From Qipengyuania huizhouensis (GTDB lineage: Bacteria; Pseudomonadota; Alphaproteobacteria; Sphingomonadales; Sphingomonadaceae), in NCBI RefSeq assembly GCF_019711635.1, contig NZ_JAIGNT010000003.1, forward strand, positions 140,164-204,163: 64,000 nt of DNA. The letters are read 5' to 3'. The notes beneath the pieces are model-generated. The model was given only the letters and a program-made list of their open reading frames with translations. It made no database searches and was not told the origin of the DNA. The position numbers and the translations under genes were made by a program. Positions 17,753-26,550 of this stretch are shown here, piece after piece (the stretch's first letter is position 1; every line of letters starts with the position of its first letter).

Positions 17753-19572
17753 CAGTCTTCTCCCACCCGCTTCACATCGGGCTGGTTGCCCCGCGGCGCG
17801 ACGGTCACGATCTGAAACATGCCAGAGTGCATGTGATAGAGCAGGTGGCAGTGGAAGGCCCAGTCGCCCTCTTCGTCGGCGGTAAGGTCGAAGGTAGCGC
17901 TGCCACCGGGCTGCACGATAACGGTATGCTTTTGCGGCTGGCGATCGGCAGGTGCACCGTTGACCAGTTCGAAGAAGTGCCCGTGCAAATGGATCGGGTG
18001 CGCCATCATCGTGTCATTGACCAGCTTCACCCGGACACGCTCATTGTAGGCGAAGCGGATGGGATCGTCGCTCACGGCGGTGAACTTCTTGCCATCGAAC
18101 GACCACATGTAGCGCTCCATGTTGCCCGTCAGATGGATTTCCATCTGACGCGATGGGCGGCGCAAATCGTCATTAGATTCGAGCGCAACGAGATCCCTGT
18201 AATTGAGGACCTTGTGGGGTACGTTGTCCAAGCCAAGACCCGGATCGCCCATGCGATCGACAGGGTTCATCGACACCATGTCGATACCGGGGCCGATCCT
18301 TACGTCGGAAGGCAGCTTGGACGTGTCACGCATGTTCATGCCGCTCATATCCATCCCGCCCATCGGCTCGGCAGCGGCTCCTTGCGATGGCATGTCATGG
18401 CCCATGGCCGAATGGTCCATCCCGGCCATGTCACCACCGCCATGATCCATTCCGCCCGACCCGTGGTTCATGCCCATGTCCGCCATCGTCAGCAGCGGCG
18501 GGTCGCGCAGGGGCGGTACGCTTGCGCGCGCACCGGGGCGGGATGCCAAAGTGGCCACAGCCATGCCTGACCGGTCCATGCTCTCGGCGATGATCGTCCG
18601 GGCTTCGCCAGTCGGCTCGACAACGATGTCGTAAGTCTCTGCCGTGCCTATCTGGAATTCTTCAACTTCGACCGGGCGCACGTTCTGGCCATCGGCGCCG
18701 ACCACCCAGAACTTAACCCCGGGAATACGAACATTGAAGAACGTCATGGCGCTGCCGTTGATTATGCGCAGCCGCACCCGTTCGCCGGGGTTGAAGAGAT
18801 ACTCCAACCCTTCTTCCGGTCCCCGCCCGTTGGCGAGATAGGTGTAGGTCGAACCCGTTACGTCCAGAATGTCGGTCGCCATCATGCGCATACGCGCCCA
18901 CATCCTGCGGTCCTCGCCCGACAGGGGATAGTCGTCGGTCCAGGTATTCTGCTGGTAATTGAAGTAGCCTTCGCCCTTCTTGAGCTTGTCCATGATGGTA
19001 TGTGGATGGAGAGGGGTGAATTCGCTCAGCAACAGGACGTAATCGCGGTCGGCCTGGACCGGATCGGTTGCGGCGGGTTCGACCACGATCGGGCCGTAGT
19101 GCCCCGCCTGCTCCTGCAGCCCCGAGTGACTGTGCCACCAGTAGGTGCCGCTCTGTCGCAGCGCGGGAATGTCATAAACGAATGTCTCACCCGGCTTGAT
19201 CCCCGGGAAGCTGACGCCGGGAACGCCGTCGAACTGGAAAGGCAGCAGCAGGCCGTGCCAGTGGATCGAGCTGTCTTCATCGAGCGTGTTCGTGACCGCG
19301 AGCCGAACCGGCTGACCTTCCTTGAGGCGAACCAGCGGACCCGGCACGCTGCCGTTGACGGCGATCGCGTGTCCGCGACGCCCCTGCACGACGCGAGGCC
19401 CTTCGCCGATTGTCAGAGCGATGTCGCGGCCCGACACCTCGTCGAAACCGGGGCGGATAGATTCATTACCGTGCAGATCGGCACCGCGGGCCCAGGCAGG
19501 CAGGGCCAATGCACCTGCGCCCAGCGCTCCAGCCCCTAACAGTCGTCGACGTGAAACCAGCAATTCGGACAT
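17752..19572 (-). CDS. copA: Periplasmic multicopper oxidase CopA
   Basis: The product is 606 residues from the ATG at 19572, chosen because it opens a twin-arginine signal (LLVSRRRLLGAGALGAG) and has AAGGAG upstream; further in-frame ATGs lie upstream but would distance the Tat motif. The copper ligands are complete: HWHGLLLPFQFDGVP, WWHSHSGLQEQAGHYG, HPIHLHGHFFE and HCHLLYHMHSGM. A Met/His-rich insert (MNHGSGGMDHGG, MDHSAMGH) is typical of PcoA/CopA. The enzyme probably oxidises Cu(I) in the periplasm and is exported folded by Tat. It is the first gene of copA-copB-NTF2-pepSY and is controlled from the csoR intergenic region. Confidence 0.97.
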   Translation of the reverse strand: MSELLVSRRRLLGAGALGAGALALPAWARGADLHGNESIRPGFDEVSGRDIALTIGEGPRVVQGRRGHAIAVNGSVPGPLVRLKEGQPVRLAVTNTLDEDSSIHWHGLLLPFQFDGVPGVSFPGIKPGETFVYDIPALRQSGTYWWHSHSGLQEQAGHYGPIVVEPAATDPVQADRDYVLLLSEFTPLHPHTIMDKLKKGEGYFNYQQNTWTDDYPLSGEDRRMWARMRMMATDILDVTGSTYTYLANGRGPEEGLEYLFNPGERVRLRIINGSAMTFFNVRIPGVKFWVVGADGQNVRPVEVEEFQIGTAETYDIVVEPTGEARTIIAESMDRSGMAVATLASRPGARASVPPLRDPPLLTMADMGMNHGSGGMDHGGGDMAGMDHSAMGHDMPSQGAAAEPMGGMDMSGMNMRDTSKLPSDVRIGPGIDMVSMNPVDRMGDPGLGLDNVPHKVLNYRDLVALESNDDLRRPSRQMEIHLTGNMERYMWSFDGKKFTAVSDDPIRFAYNERVRVKLVNDTMMAHPIHLHGHFFELVNGAPADRQPQKHTVIVQPGGSATFDLTADEEGDWAFHCHLLYHMHSGMFQIVTVAPRGNQPDVKRVGED

Positions 19573-19595
19573 GGGTCTTGCAACTCCTTTGGCCC

Positions 19596-19624
19596 TTGTC
19601 ATATATACCCCCCAGGAGTATTGC
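19596..19624 (+). promoter_or_regulatory. Possible csoR promoter
   Basis: TTGTCA (19596-19601) and TATTGC (19619-19624) are separated by 17 nt. The first CsoR-like palindrome lies within the spacer, the usual position for a CsoR repressor site. The match to consensus is moderate. Confidence 0.4.
19605..19621. promoter_or_regulatory. CsoR-like operator 1 (imperfect palindrome)
   Basis: ATACCCC-CCA-GGAGTAT has 7-bp arms with one mismatch, lies between the divergent copA and csoR genes, and has the AT-flanked G-tract architecture of copper-sensing CsoR operators. Confidence 0.65.
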
Positions 19625-19627
19625 AAG

Positions 19628-19643
19628 ATACCCCGCGGGGTAT
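19628..19643. promoter_or_regulatory. CsoR-like operator 2 (perfect palindrome)
   Basis: ATACCCCGCGGGGTAT is a perfect 16-bp palindrome 23 bp upstream of the csoR start. Its arms match those of operator 1 and the two centres are about 22 bp apart, roughly two helical turns. Confidence 0.75.
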
Positions 19644-19665
19644 TGCGGCAGATGGAGTGCAAAAC

Positions 19666-19941
19666 GTGTCAGCAACCGATGGTTCCCGCATCGTCAATCG
19701 TCTTCGCAGGATCGAAGGACAGGTGCGCGGCGTCGCGCAGATGATCGAGAACGATCGCTACTGTATCGACGTCCTTAATCAGGTGCAGGCAATAAAGGCC
19801 GCACTGGGTCGGGCCGAGAGCGAGATACTCAAGCGCCATGCTGCGTGCTGTGTGGCTGACGCGATTGCCAGCGGTGACGCTGACGAGCAGAAACAGAAGT
19901 TCAGCGAGCTGGTCGACCTGTTCGAGAAGGCAAAGCGGTGA
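19666..19941 (+). CDS. csoR: Copper-sensing repressor CsoR
   Basis: The product is 91 residues from a GTG at 19666 with GGAG 8 nt upstream; a longer TTG start would run through the operator. The protein is the all-helical CsoR/FrmR fold (RIVNRLRRIEGQVRGVAQMIEND). The Cu(I) triad C33-H58-C62 has the 25- and 4-residue spacing of characterised CsoR proteins, distinguishing it from RcnR or FrmR. It should release DNA on Cu(I) binding and so derepress itself and copA. It overlaps the next gene by GTGA. Confidence 0.93.
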   Translation: MSATDGSRIVNRLRRIEGQVRGVAQMIENDRYCIDVLNQVQAIKAALGRAESEILKRHAACCVADAIASGDADEQKQKFSELVDLFEKAKR

Positions 19942-20567
19942 CTTCCGTTCTCCGCTTTTTCGCCAGCCTGGCCCTCTTCCTCTCGGCAACGGTTGCGTTC
20001 GCGCACGGTGACGAAAAGCACGGCGGCGAAGAGGCGCGTCCAGCGGCAAGCGAGGTCGCCCATGCTCAGCCCGGGCACGATATGGAGGCAACGGGAAGCG
20101 CTGCGATTTCGAATGAAGCCGTGGAAGGTCACGATGACGAGCAGGCTCAGAGCGAAGGTATCATCGGCGTTCTCAAGAGCCTGCATCCGGCAACGGTCCA
20201 CTTTCCGATAGCGCTCTTCTTGATGGCCGCGCTTACCGAGCTGTTCGTTATGTCCCACCGTACACCCGAACGTGAAGCGGCCGTAAGGATCATGATCTTT
20301 GGCGGCGCTGCGGGAGGTGTCCTCGCCGCCCTCTTCGGGTGGATACACACTGGTCTGTGGTTCGGCGGCGATTTCGTCATGCAAGTCCACCGCTGGAACG
20401 GCATGCTGATTGCTGTCCTGGGCATTGCAGCAGCCTGGATTGCTTACCGCGCTTCAGGTTCGCGCGCTGCTCTGCGCGCATTGCTTTTTCCGATTGCCGC
20501 ATTGCTCATTGTTCAAGGCTTCATGGGTGGAGAGCTCGCCCACGGACTCAATCATCTTAAGCTCTAA
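19938..20567 (+). CDS. DUF2231-like membrane protein with His-rich periplasmic part
   Basis: The product is 209 residues from a GTG overlapping the csoR stop. A signal or first membrane helix (FFASLALFLSATVAFA) is followed by a His/acid-rich segment (HGDEKHGGEE, HAQPGHDMEA, EGHDDEQ) and then four hydrophobic helices starting at LHPATVHFPIALFLMAALTELF. The HPATVHFPIALF motif is characteristic of the DUF2231 family, membrane proteins often found with metal or heme systems. Coupling with csoR implies a copper-linked role, but its activity is unknown. Confidence 0.8.
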   Translation: MTSVLRFFASLALFLSATVAFAHGDEKHGGEEARPAASEVAHAQPGHDMEATGSAAISNEAVEGHDDEQAQSEGIIGVLKSLHPATVHFPIALFLMAALTELFVMSHRTPEREAAVRIMIFGGAAGGVLAALFGWIHTGLWFGGDFVMQVHRWNGMLIAVLGIAAAWIAYRASGSRAALRALLFPIAALLIVQGFMGGELAHGLNHLKL

Positions 20568-20578
20568 AGGAACCTCTC

Positions 20579-20950
20579 ATGCGTCCCGTTACCCTCGCAT
20601 TCGCTGGAAAGTTGCTTGTTGTGCCTTCCTGCCTGTTGACGCTTGCAGCATGCGGTGACCCCGAAATGCCGGTCGATGATGGAGCGCCGGCGGCTGAGAC
20701 GACGATCGCTTCTCCCGCTGCGACCAAGCCCGAAGTTACGGCCACGCCCGCAACGGATGAGCCGATTGCCGTTCCTACCCAGGCTCCTTCGCCCAGTTCA
20801 TCGCCCACTGCTTCGGCTCGCAAGGCCAGCCCTGCCCCTGTGGCGACACCTGCACCTGCCCCGACCGCAACGGCCGCTGCGGATCCGCATGCCGGGCACG
20901 ACATGTCGAACATGTCGGAAGAGGACATGAAAACCATGGGACACGACTGA
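20579..20950 (+). CDS. Small Pro/Ala-rich lipoprotein with copper-type C-terminal motif
   Basis: The product has 123 residues. The signal ends in a lipobox (LTLAACG), predicting lipidation at the Cys and anchoring to a membrane. The middle is a low-complexity Pro/Ala/Thr linker (SPAPVATPAPAPTAT) and the C-terminus is DPHAGHDMSNMSEEDMKTMGHD, His/Met-rich like other members of this island. I infer a periplasmic copper-binding tether. The stop overlaps the next start by one base (TGATG). Confidence 0.75.
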   Translation: MRPVTLAFAGKLLVVPSCLLTLAACGDPEMPVDDGAPAAETTIASPAATKPEVTATPATDEPIAVPTQAPSPSSSPTASARKASPAPVATPAPAPTATAAADPHAGHDMSNMSEEDMKTMGHD

Positions 20951-21414
20951 TGAACTCGAATGGAAACAAGACCCGCCGCCCCTTTCTGCCCGTGCTCGGC
21001 ACTGCACTTCTCGTAGCATGCACAGGCGCAGCTCAGGCTGCGAACTTCACCATGTACCGCGATCCCAGTTGCGGATGCTGCGAAGCCTGGGCAGCGCATA
21101 TGCGCCACGGTGAAAAGCACGAGGTCGAGACGGTCGATCACCCCGACATGGCGTCGGTAAAGACTGAGCACGGCGTGCCAGATGACTTGCGTTCGTGCCA
21201 TACGATGATCGCGGACGGCTATGTGATAGAAGGACATGTGCCTTCAACTGACGTCGAGCGCCTGCTCGCTGAAAGGCCCGAATGGGTCCAGGGTCTGGCG
21301 GTCGCAGGTATGCCGCTCGGCTCGCCAGGTATGGAAGCCGGGGGACGGACCCAGCCCTATCAGGTCATCGCTTTCGGCAATGGCCGCCGTGAGATTTTCG
21401 CGTCCTATCCCTGA
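20950..21414 (+). CDS. DUF411 metal-binding protein
   Basis: The product has 154 residues. An N-terminal signal (FLPVLGTALLVACTGAAQA) precedes the DUF411 core: FTMYRDPSCGCCEAWAAHMR with the CGCC metal-binding motif, VPDDLRSCHTMIADGYVIEGHVP and GLAVAGMPLGSPGME. DUF411 proteins are thioredoxin-like periplasmic proteins repeatedly found with copper and silver resistance genes. The gene is between the lipoprotein and the P-type ATPase in the csoR unit. Confidence 0.92.
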   Translation: MNSNGNKTRRPFLPVLGTALLVACTGAAQAANFTMYRDPSCGCCEAWAAHMRHGEKHEVETVDHPDMASVKTEHGVPDDLRSCHTMIADGYVIEGHVPSTDVERLLAERPEWVQGLAVAGMPLGSPGMEAGGRTQPYQVIAFGNGRREIFASYP

Positions 21415-21453
21415 TCTCGATCACACACTCCTGCCACGCAGAGGAGGCCGACT

Positions 21454-23820
21454 ATGAGCTGTTGCGATACCCATCACACGGAGGATGCGAGAGGGGAAGG
21501 CAGCGCGATCGATCCCGTCTGCGGCATGAGTGTTACGATCGAGGGCGCCACACATGTCGCTGAGCAGGATGGTGCGACCCACTACTTCTGTTCGGCGCGG
21601 TGCAAGGACAAGTTCGTAGCCGACCCGGAGCACTATCTTTCGGGCGCGCATCTCAATCAGGTTGAGGACGTTCCCGAAGGGACGATCTATACCTGTCCCA
21701 TGCATCCCGAGATCCGCCAGGTAGGACCGGGAAGCTGCCCCATCTGCGGTATGGCGCTGGAGCCCGAGACGGTCAGCCTGGAGGATGGACCCGATCCCGA
21801 ACTCGTCGACATGACGCGGCGCTTCTGGGTCAGCACGCTCTTCACCTTGCCGTTGTTCGTCTACGCGATGAGCGACATGGTACCCGGGATCAGCTTCGAC
21901 CGGCTGATCGAGCCGGCAAGTGCGCAATGGGCCCAACTGTTTCTCGCTACACCGGTGGTGCTGTGGGGTGGCTGGCCTTTCTTCGTGCGGGCGTGGCAAT
22001 CCATCAAGACCCGCAATCTCAACATGTTCACCTTGATCGGTTTCGGTGTTGCGATTGCCTTTCTGTTCAGCCTCGTCGCGACGCTCCTGCCCGATATATT
22101 CCCGCCCGCCTTCCGCGATCACTCTGGCCACGTCGGTGTCTATTACGAGGCGGCGGCGGTCATCACCACACTTGTCCTGCTCGGCCAAGTGCTTGAACTC
22201 AGGGCGCGCGGCTCGACATCGAGCGCGCTGCGTGCGCTTCTAGAACTCGCGCCGCCGACAGCGGTCAAGATATTCGGGGCCGGCGACGAGCGCGAAGTGT
22301 CGCTCGACCATTTGGCGAGCGGTGACCTGCTCCGCGTCCGCCCGGGTGACAAGGTACCGGTCGATGGCGAGGTGACCGAAGGCGCGAGCTCCATCGACGA
22401 GTCCATGATCAGCGGCGAGCCATTGCCGGTTTCCAAGAAGGTCGGCGACCAGGTGATCGGCGGAACGGTCAATCAGACGGGTGGCTTTGTGATGCGCGCT
22501 GGCGCAGTCGGTAAGGATACGATGCTGTCCAAGATCGTCCAGATGGTTGCCGAGGCACAGCGCAGCCGGGCACCGATCCAGCGCCTGGCCGACCAAGTCG
22601 CGGCCTGGTTCGTGCCTGCAGTGGTCGTGATAGCGGTCGTTACCTTTATTGTCTGGGCAATCTGGGGGCCTTTCCCGGCGCTGGCCTATGCACTGGTCAA
22701 TGCGATTGCGGTCCTCATCATCGCCTGTCCTTGCGCGCTAGGACTAGCTACGCCGATGTCGATCATGACCGGCACCGGCAAGGGCGCCCAGCACGGCATC
22801 CTCATTCGCAACGCCGAGGCGCTCGAGACGCTTGAAAAGATCGACACGCTGGTGGTCGACAAGACCGGCACGCTAACAATGGGCAAACCCGATCTCGTAG
22901 CCGTGACCCCTCGCGATGGTCTTGATGAAACGGATTTCCTTTCCGCCGTCGCAGCAGTCGAAGCAGGAAGCGAACATCCTCTCGCCCACGCCATCGTGGA
23001 AGGCGCCAAGGCACGAGGAGTGACATTCCAAGCTGCGTCGGATCTCTCGTCCACCACCGGTGAGGGTGTCGAAGCCCGCGTAGGATCGCGCATGGTTGCT
23101 ATCGGCAACGAGAAACTCATGCGTCGGCTGGGTATCGAGGATCCGGAATGGCTCGGTTCGGCAGAGGCAGGCCGCGCACAGGGCCAGACGGTAATGTTCG
23201 TCGCCATCGATGGTGCACCGGCAGGACTTATCGCGGTCGCCGACCCGATCAAGTCGACCAGCGCTGCGGCCATCCGGGCGCTGCACGAGCGCGGAATCGA
23301 CGTGGTGATGCTCACTGGGGATAGCCGCGCCACTGCCGAAGCCGTGGCGCGCCAGATCGGTATCAACGAGGTCGAAGCCAACGTTTCGCCGGAAGACAAG
23401 CATCGCAAGGTCGAGGCTCTCAAGGCTTCAGGCAAGCGCGTTGCTATGGCCGGGGATGGCATCAACGATGCGCCTGCGCTGGCGGCTGCGGATGTCGGCA
23501 TCGCGATGGGAACCGGTACCGATGTCGCGATCGAGAGCGCCGGCGTCACTCTGGTCCGCGGCGACCTCACCGGTGTACTCCAAGCCATCGTCCTGTCGCG
23601 CGCCACCATGCGGAACATCCGTCAGAACCTGGTGTTCGCCTTTGGATACAACACGCTCGGTATCCCTGTAGCAGCCGGTGTGTTGTTCCCTGCCTTCGGC
23701 CTCCTTCTCAATCCGATGATCGCAGCCGCCGCGATGAGCCTCTCGTCGGTCTCGGTCATTGCCAATGCCTTGCGGCTGCGTGGGCTAAGGCTTCCGACAT
23801 TGGCCGAAGGTCAGAAATGA
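21454..23820 (+). CDS. Copper-translocating P1B-type ATPase with YHS and heavy-metal-binding N-terminal domains
   Basis: The product has 788 residues. The start has GAGGAGG upstream. Domains in order: a Cys/His-rich start (MSCCDTHH); YHS domain near 20-65 (DPVCGMSV...[11 protein letters not shown]); a metal-binding segment [26 protein letters not shown]; membrane helices; actuator loop (SGEPLPVSK); ion-site [13 protein letters not shown]; phosphorylation site [19 protein letters not shown]; hinge [19 protein letters not shown] plus YHS/CPMHP domains indicate Cu(I)/Ag(I) export from the cytoplasm. It lacks the classic GMTCxxC HMA domain. It could be called copA, actP or silP-like, so I give no symbol to avoid confusion with the oxidase. 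Confidence 0.95.
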   Translation: MSCCDTHHTEDARGEGSAIDPVCGMSVTIEGATHVAEQDGATHYFCSARCKDKFVADPEHYLSGAHLNQVEDVPEGTIYTCPMHPEIRQVGPGSCPICGMALEPETVSLEDGPDPELVDMTRRFWVSTLFTLPLFVYAMSDMVPGISFDRLIEPASAQWAQLFLATPVVLWGGWPFFVRAWQSIKTRNLNMFTLIGFGVAIAFLFSLVATLLPDIFPPAFRDHSGHVGVYYEAAAVITTLVLLGQVLELRARGSTSSALRALLELAPPTAVKIFGAGDEREVSLDHLASGDLLRVRPGDKVPVDGEVTEGASSIDESMISGEPLPVSKKVGDQVIGGTVNQTGGFVMRAGAVGKDTMLSKIVQMVAEAQRSRAPIQRLADQVAAWFVPAVVVIAVVTFIVWAIWGPFPALAYALVNAIAVLIIACPCALGLATPMSIMTGTGKGAQHGILIRNAEALETLEKIDTLVVDKTGTLTMGKPDLVAVTPRDGLDETDFLSAVAAVEAGSEHPLAHAIVEGAKARGVTFQAASDLSSTTGEGVEARVGSRMVAIGNEKLMRRLGIEDPEWLGSAEAGRAQGQTVMFVAIDGAPAGLIAVADPIKSTSAAAIRALHERGIDVVMLTGDSRATAEAVARQIGINEVEANVSPEDKHRKVEALKASGKRVAMAGDGINDAPALAAADVGIAMGTGTDVAIESAGVTLVRGDLTGVLQAIVLSRATMRNIRQNLVFAFGYNTLGIPVAAGVLFPAFGLLLNPMIAAAAMSLSSVSVIANALRLRGLRLPTLAEGQK

Positions 23821-23871
23821 TCGCGGCTACGGCAATCGGAAAAGCTTGGCGGGTTCGCAAAGGAACCGGCC

Positions 23872-24051
23872 ATGTCGGCCATGGATTACGATTACTTCGC
23901 CTTGATCACCGTGACGACGGTGGGCTTGGGAGGCATCTATCCGACCGATCACCTCAGGGAGATTGCAGGCATTGCGTCGCTGACGGGTTTCATCCTGATC
24001 AGATGCACGGCCCAGTACGTATACAAGACCATGAGCCAGCAGGAGGATTGA
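23872..24051 (+). CDS. Truncated two-helix ion channel fragment (pore helix, filter and last helix only)
   Basis: The product is 59 residues from ATG 23872 (AAAGGA about 8 nt upstream) to TGA 24051, directly abutting the DUF305 start. The sequence MSAMDYDYFALITVTTVGLGG continues IYPTDHLREIAGIASLTGFILI. It matches the pore helix, selectivity filter (TVGLG, like TVGYG/TLGLG) and inner helix of two-pore-helix K+-type channels, but the first membrane helix is missing and the upstream DNA does not encode one. It may be a degraded gene, or a small expressed membrane protein since start, RBS and frame are intact. Its position within the copper unit is notable. Confidence 0.65.
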   Translation: MSAMDYDYFALITVTTVGLGGIYPTDHLREIAGIASLTGFILIRCTAQYVYKTMSQQED

Positions 24052-24678
24052 ATGGCCGATAACCAGGACCCGGATCACCAGCAGCACCACGGCGGTGGGG
24101 GCAATTACTGGCGCTTCATGGCGATGGTGGCCACTTCGACCGCGATCATGTTCGGCCTGATGTATCTAAATACGTACGAGCTCGATCACGTATTCTGGAG
24201 CGAGACCCGCTTCTGGATGACTTTTGTGATGGGCGGCATGATGATGATCGTAATGCTTCTCTTCATGTGGGGCATGTACAAGGACAAGACCAAGAACTTG
24301 ATCATCCTGGGCGTCGGTGCCCTGACCTTCGCGGTGGCGCTGTGGCTGGTTCGCAGCCAGGCGACCGTCAACGATGAAGAATACATGGCAGCGATGATCC
24401 CGCATCACTCGATCGCCGTTCTGACAAGTTCGCGAGCAGAGATCACCGATCCGCGTGTTCGCAAGCTCGCAGACTCGATCATCGAAGCGCAGGTCAAGGA
24501 AATCGCCGAGATGAAGATGCTGATCGAAGACATCGAGACCAATGGTGAGATGGGAGATGGCACCCCTCTCCCGGCACGGACTACCGACCTGACCCCGGAA
24601 CTCTTGGAGGAGGCCGAAAAAGCGCTCGAGCGCCCTGTAGGGCCGGACGTACGTGAAGAGGTCAAGTTGGGCGACTGA
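24052..24678 (+). CDS. DUF305 domain membrane protein
   Basis: The product is 208 residues and starts immediately after the stop of the channel fragment (TGAATG), with AGGAGG inside the preceding gene as ribosome site. After a His-rich start (DPDHQQHHGGGG) there are three membrane helices (FMAMVATSTAIMFGLMYL, MTFVMGGMMMIVMLLFMWGMY, NLIILGVGALTFAVALWLV). The DUF305 part EEYMAAMIPHHSIAVLTSSRAEI...VRKLADSIIEAQVKEIAEMK has the conserved HH motif. DUF305 is a ferritin-like helical domain often linked with copper resistance. It is the last gene of the csoR unit. Confidence 0.9.
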   Translation: MADNQDPDHQQHHGGGGNYWRFMAMVATSTAIMFGLMYLNTYELDHVFWSETRFWMTFVMGGMMMIVMLLFMWGMYKDKTKNLIILGVGALTFAVALWLVRSQATVNDEEYMAAMIPHHSIAVLTSSRAEITDPRVRKLADSIIEAQVKEIAEMKMLIEDIETNGEMGDGTPLPARTTDLTPELLEEAEKALERPVGPDVREEVKLGD

Positions 24679-24734
24679 TATTCTTCGAACCGTGGTCGGA
24701 CGGATCAGTGACAGTCATCCCGACGACCGGCAGC

Positions 24735-24790
24735 TTTTGGAGATCGACTGCAGTTTCGTGAATGACCGATATGGGGGCGCAAAGCAGTCA
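24735..24790. repeat. Copy of dispersed intergenic motif at the end of the copper island
   Basis: The stretch contains GACTGCAGTTTCGTGAATGACC and GGGGGCGCAAAGCAGTC, resembling copies near 5530, 8930, 10300 and 15240. It is degenerate. Confidence 0.35.
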
Positions 24791-25723
24791 CAACGACCTG
24801 ACGAGTTTGCGAACTGCCGACTGCCAGCCCGGTAAGTGCGGTATCCGCTGAACGGAACCATCGCGGCGCTTGATAAGCTCCGTTCGGCTGAGCTGCGTGA
24901 GTTGCTCCCAGTTCTCCTTGAACATGTAGAGTGCGTTGCCGTACTCGAGGTTCTCGAGGACCACCAGGCGATCCCCGAACCGCGCACCGAAATAGCGCGC
25001 GAACCTGCCCTTGCCGACGATGAATCCATCATGTCCGAGCTGATCGAGTACGTTTAGCCTTTCCTGTGCGACCTTCAGCGTTTCGGGATCGATCGAGCCT
25101 CGGGAGAAAATGTGCGCAAGCACGCGATCGGTCGAACCGGGGGGTAGAAGTTCCCAATCAACGTGTTGCATTCTGGCAAACTCCTCGTCGCTGAGATCCG
25201 CGTCGAAGACATGAGCTTCACCCACCGCTTCATTTAGCAGGCGCAAGTTGAACCGCAGATCAGCACCGAATGCTAAGTCGTTCCGCAGCAGCGGCTGATC
25301 TACACGGAACCGTACCAGGGCGGCGTCCGCGAGAGGTTCGAGGACGGTCGTCGAGATTGTCAGGAGCCTAGCCGGATGCCGTTCGACCGGATACGCCTCG
25401 ATCTCGCGCGTGACGAGGTGATAGCTCCCGCTGTTCCAACTCGGTGCCCAGGTGGACACGTGGCGCAATTCCTTGGGGAGGTCGGTGCGTTTTTCATTCC
25501 AACCATCGAGATTGCGTCGGGCATAGACGCCGGACGAAGGCGGAAGAAGGACGGGGCCTCCTGCTTCGATCCTGCCCTTCTCAACGTGCAGTCCAAGATC
25601 CGCGTATGCTCCTACGTCCGCCAATCTGACCACGAAGACTACGGCCACGACCACACGATCTCCGGTGATGCGCTGGAGCTCGCTCTGGACGGTCTTCGAC
25701 AACCTGACTGGTCTGGGTGTCAT
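24788..25723 (-). CDS. Unknown protein, third gene of ParB-methyltransferase/DUF5681 unit
   Basis: The product is 311 residues starting at ATG 25723, overlapping the DUF5681 stop (ATGA). No signal or membrane segment is seen. Residues 1-100 look beta-rich (RVVVAVVFVVRLADVGAYADLGLHVE, PVLLPPSSGVYARRNLDGWNE). The C-terminal ~70 residues (GFIVGKGRFARYFGARFGDR, LENLEYGNALYMFKENWEQL, LSRTELIKRR, IPHLPGWQSAVRKLV) look like a separate compact domain. I do not recognise the protein. Coupling to a methyltransferase and DUF5681 protein suggests an effector, nuclease or DNA-binding partner, but no catalytic motif is evident. Confidence 0.7.
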   Translation of the reverse strand: MTPRPVRLSKTVQSELQRITGDRVVVAVVFVVRLADVGAYADLGLHVEKGRIEAGGPVLLPPSSGVYARRNLDGWNEKRTDLPKELRHVSTWAPSWNSGSYHLVTREIEAYPVERHPARLLTISTTVLEPLADAALVRFRVDQPLLRNDLAFGADLRFNLRLLNEAVGEAHVFDADLSDEEFARMQHVDWELLPPGSTDRVLAHIFSRGSIDPETLKVAQERLNVLDQLGHDGFIVGKGRFARYFGARFGDRLVVLENLEYGNALYMFKENWEQLTQLSRTELIKRRDGSVQRIPHLPGWQSAVRKLVRSL

Positions 25724-26550
25724 TGGCCCTCACTCCCGTCGCGGCTATCCACAAGTCCTGGATAGAAGCGATCTTCGAGACGGCGCTTGTACCGGTCAGG
25801 AAGCGGCTCGTTCATGCGATCGTACATCTCGGTGTATCGTTGCCAGAAGCTTGCCGTCGATCGCATGTGCTCGAGCGGTGGTTTCTTCATCGTAGCGCAC
25901 TCGCGGTAGCTATTCGCATGCATCGTAACGTCGGTCTGGAGCTCGTCGCGGAACTCGAGCATGCGGTCCCACTTCTTCTTTTCCTCTGGCGTCATCGGGC
26001 CCTCGTACCGAACCTCTGCGCGACGCATGTCGAGGATGACGTCTTCGGGGTGCGGGACCACATCGGGCTCCGGCAATCCGTGCTTTCGCGCGTGCTCGAA
26101 GGCCTGCTGCCACCCGACCTTGTATTCGCAGGCGGTCTCGAACAGGCTTGACCGCAGACGGCGATCCTCTTCCTCGATCCCCCTGACGAGTTCTGCCATG
26201 GTCGCTTGCGCCAAACGGTTGCCCTTCATCGCCGAGACCCCCAGCGAGCGGAACACCGCCTTGATGACCGGCAGCTCGACGATCTGGTCGCCTTCGCGGA
26301 CGCTGATTGTGCGATACGCTTCCTCGAGCAGCATCTGGTTCGCGGGTTGGGTCCCGAAGTCGAGACCCTGGCCCTTCGGCACCTTGTTGAGGGCGCCCTT
26401 AGGCCGCCCTCGAGGGTTGCCCGAACGACCTTTTTGGAAGCGATGTGCAACCGGCGGCTTACCGTACCCGACCTCGAACGAGCGAGACTGACGGCCGCTA
26501 TCACTGGCGCGCTCTTCATCGGCTTTAGTGAGCCTGGACTTGCTCGCCAT
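25720..26550 (-). CDS. DUF5681 domain-containing protein
   Basis: The product is 276 residues from ATG 26550, overlapping the methyltransferase stop by one base (TAATG). The N-terminus contains the DUF5681 signature: VGYGKPPVAHRFQKGRSGNP followed by RGRPKGALNK, a basic, probably DNA-interacting stretch. Charged helical sequence follows (MAELVRGIEEEDRRLRSS, MTPEEKKKWDRMLEFRDEL) with no membrane segment. In my experience DUF5681 proteins recur beside ParB-domain methyltransferases in alphaproteobacterial islands and prophages. Function is not established. Confidence 0.85.
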   Translation of the reverse strand: MASKSRLTKADEERASDSGRQSRSFEVGYGKPPVAHRFQKGRSGNPRGRPKGALNKVPKGQGLDFGTQPANQMLLEEAYRTISVREGDQIVELPVIKAVFRSLGVSAMKGNRLAQATMAELVRGIEEEDRRLRSSLFETACEYKVGWQQAFEHARKHGLPEPDVVPHPEDVILDMRRAEVRYEGPMTPEEKKKWDRMLEFRDELQTDVTMHANSYRECATMKKPPLEHMRSTASFWQRYTEMYDRMNEPLPDRYKRRLEDRFYPGLVDSRDGSEGQ

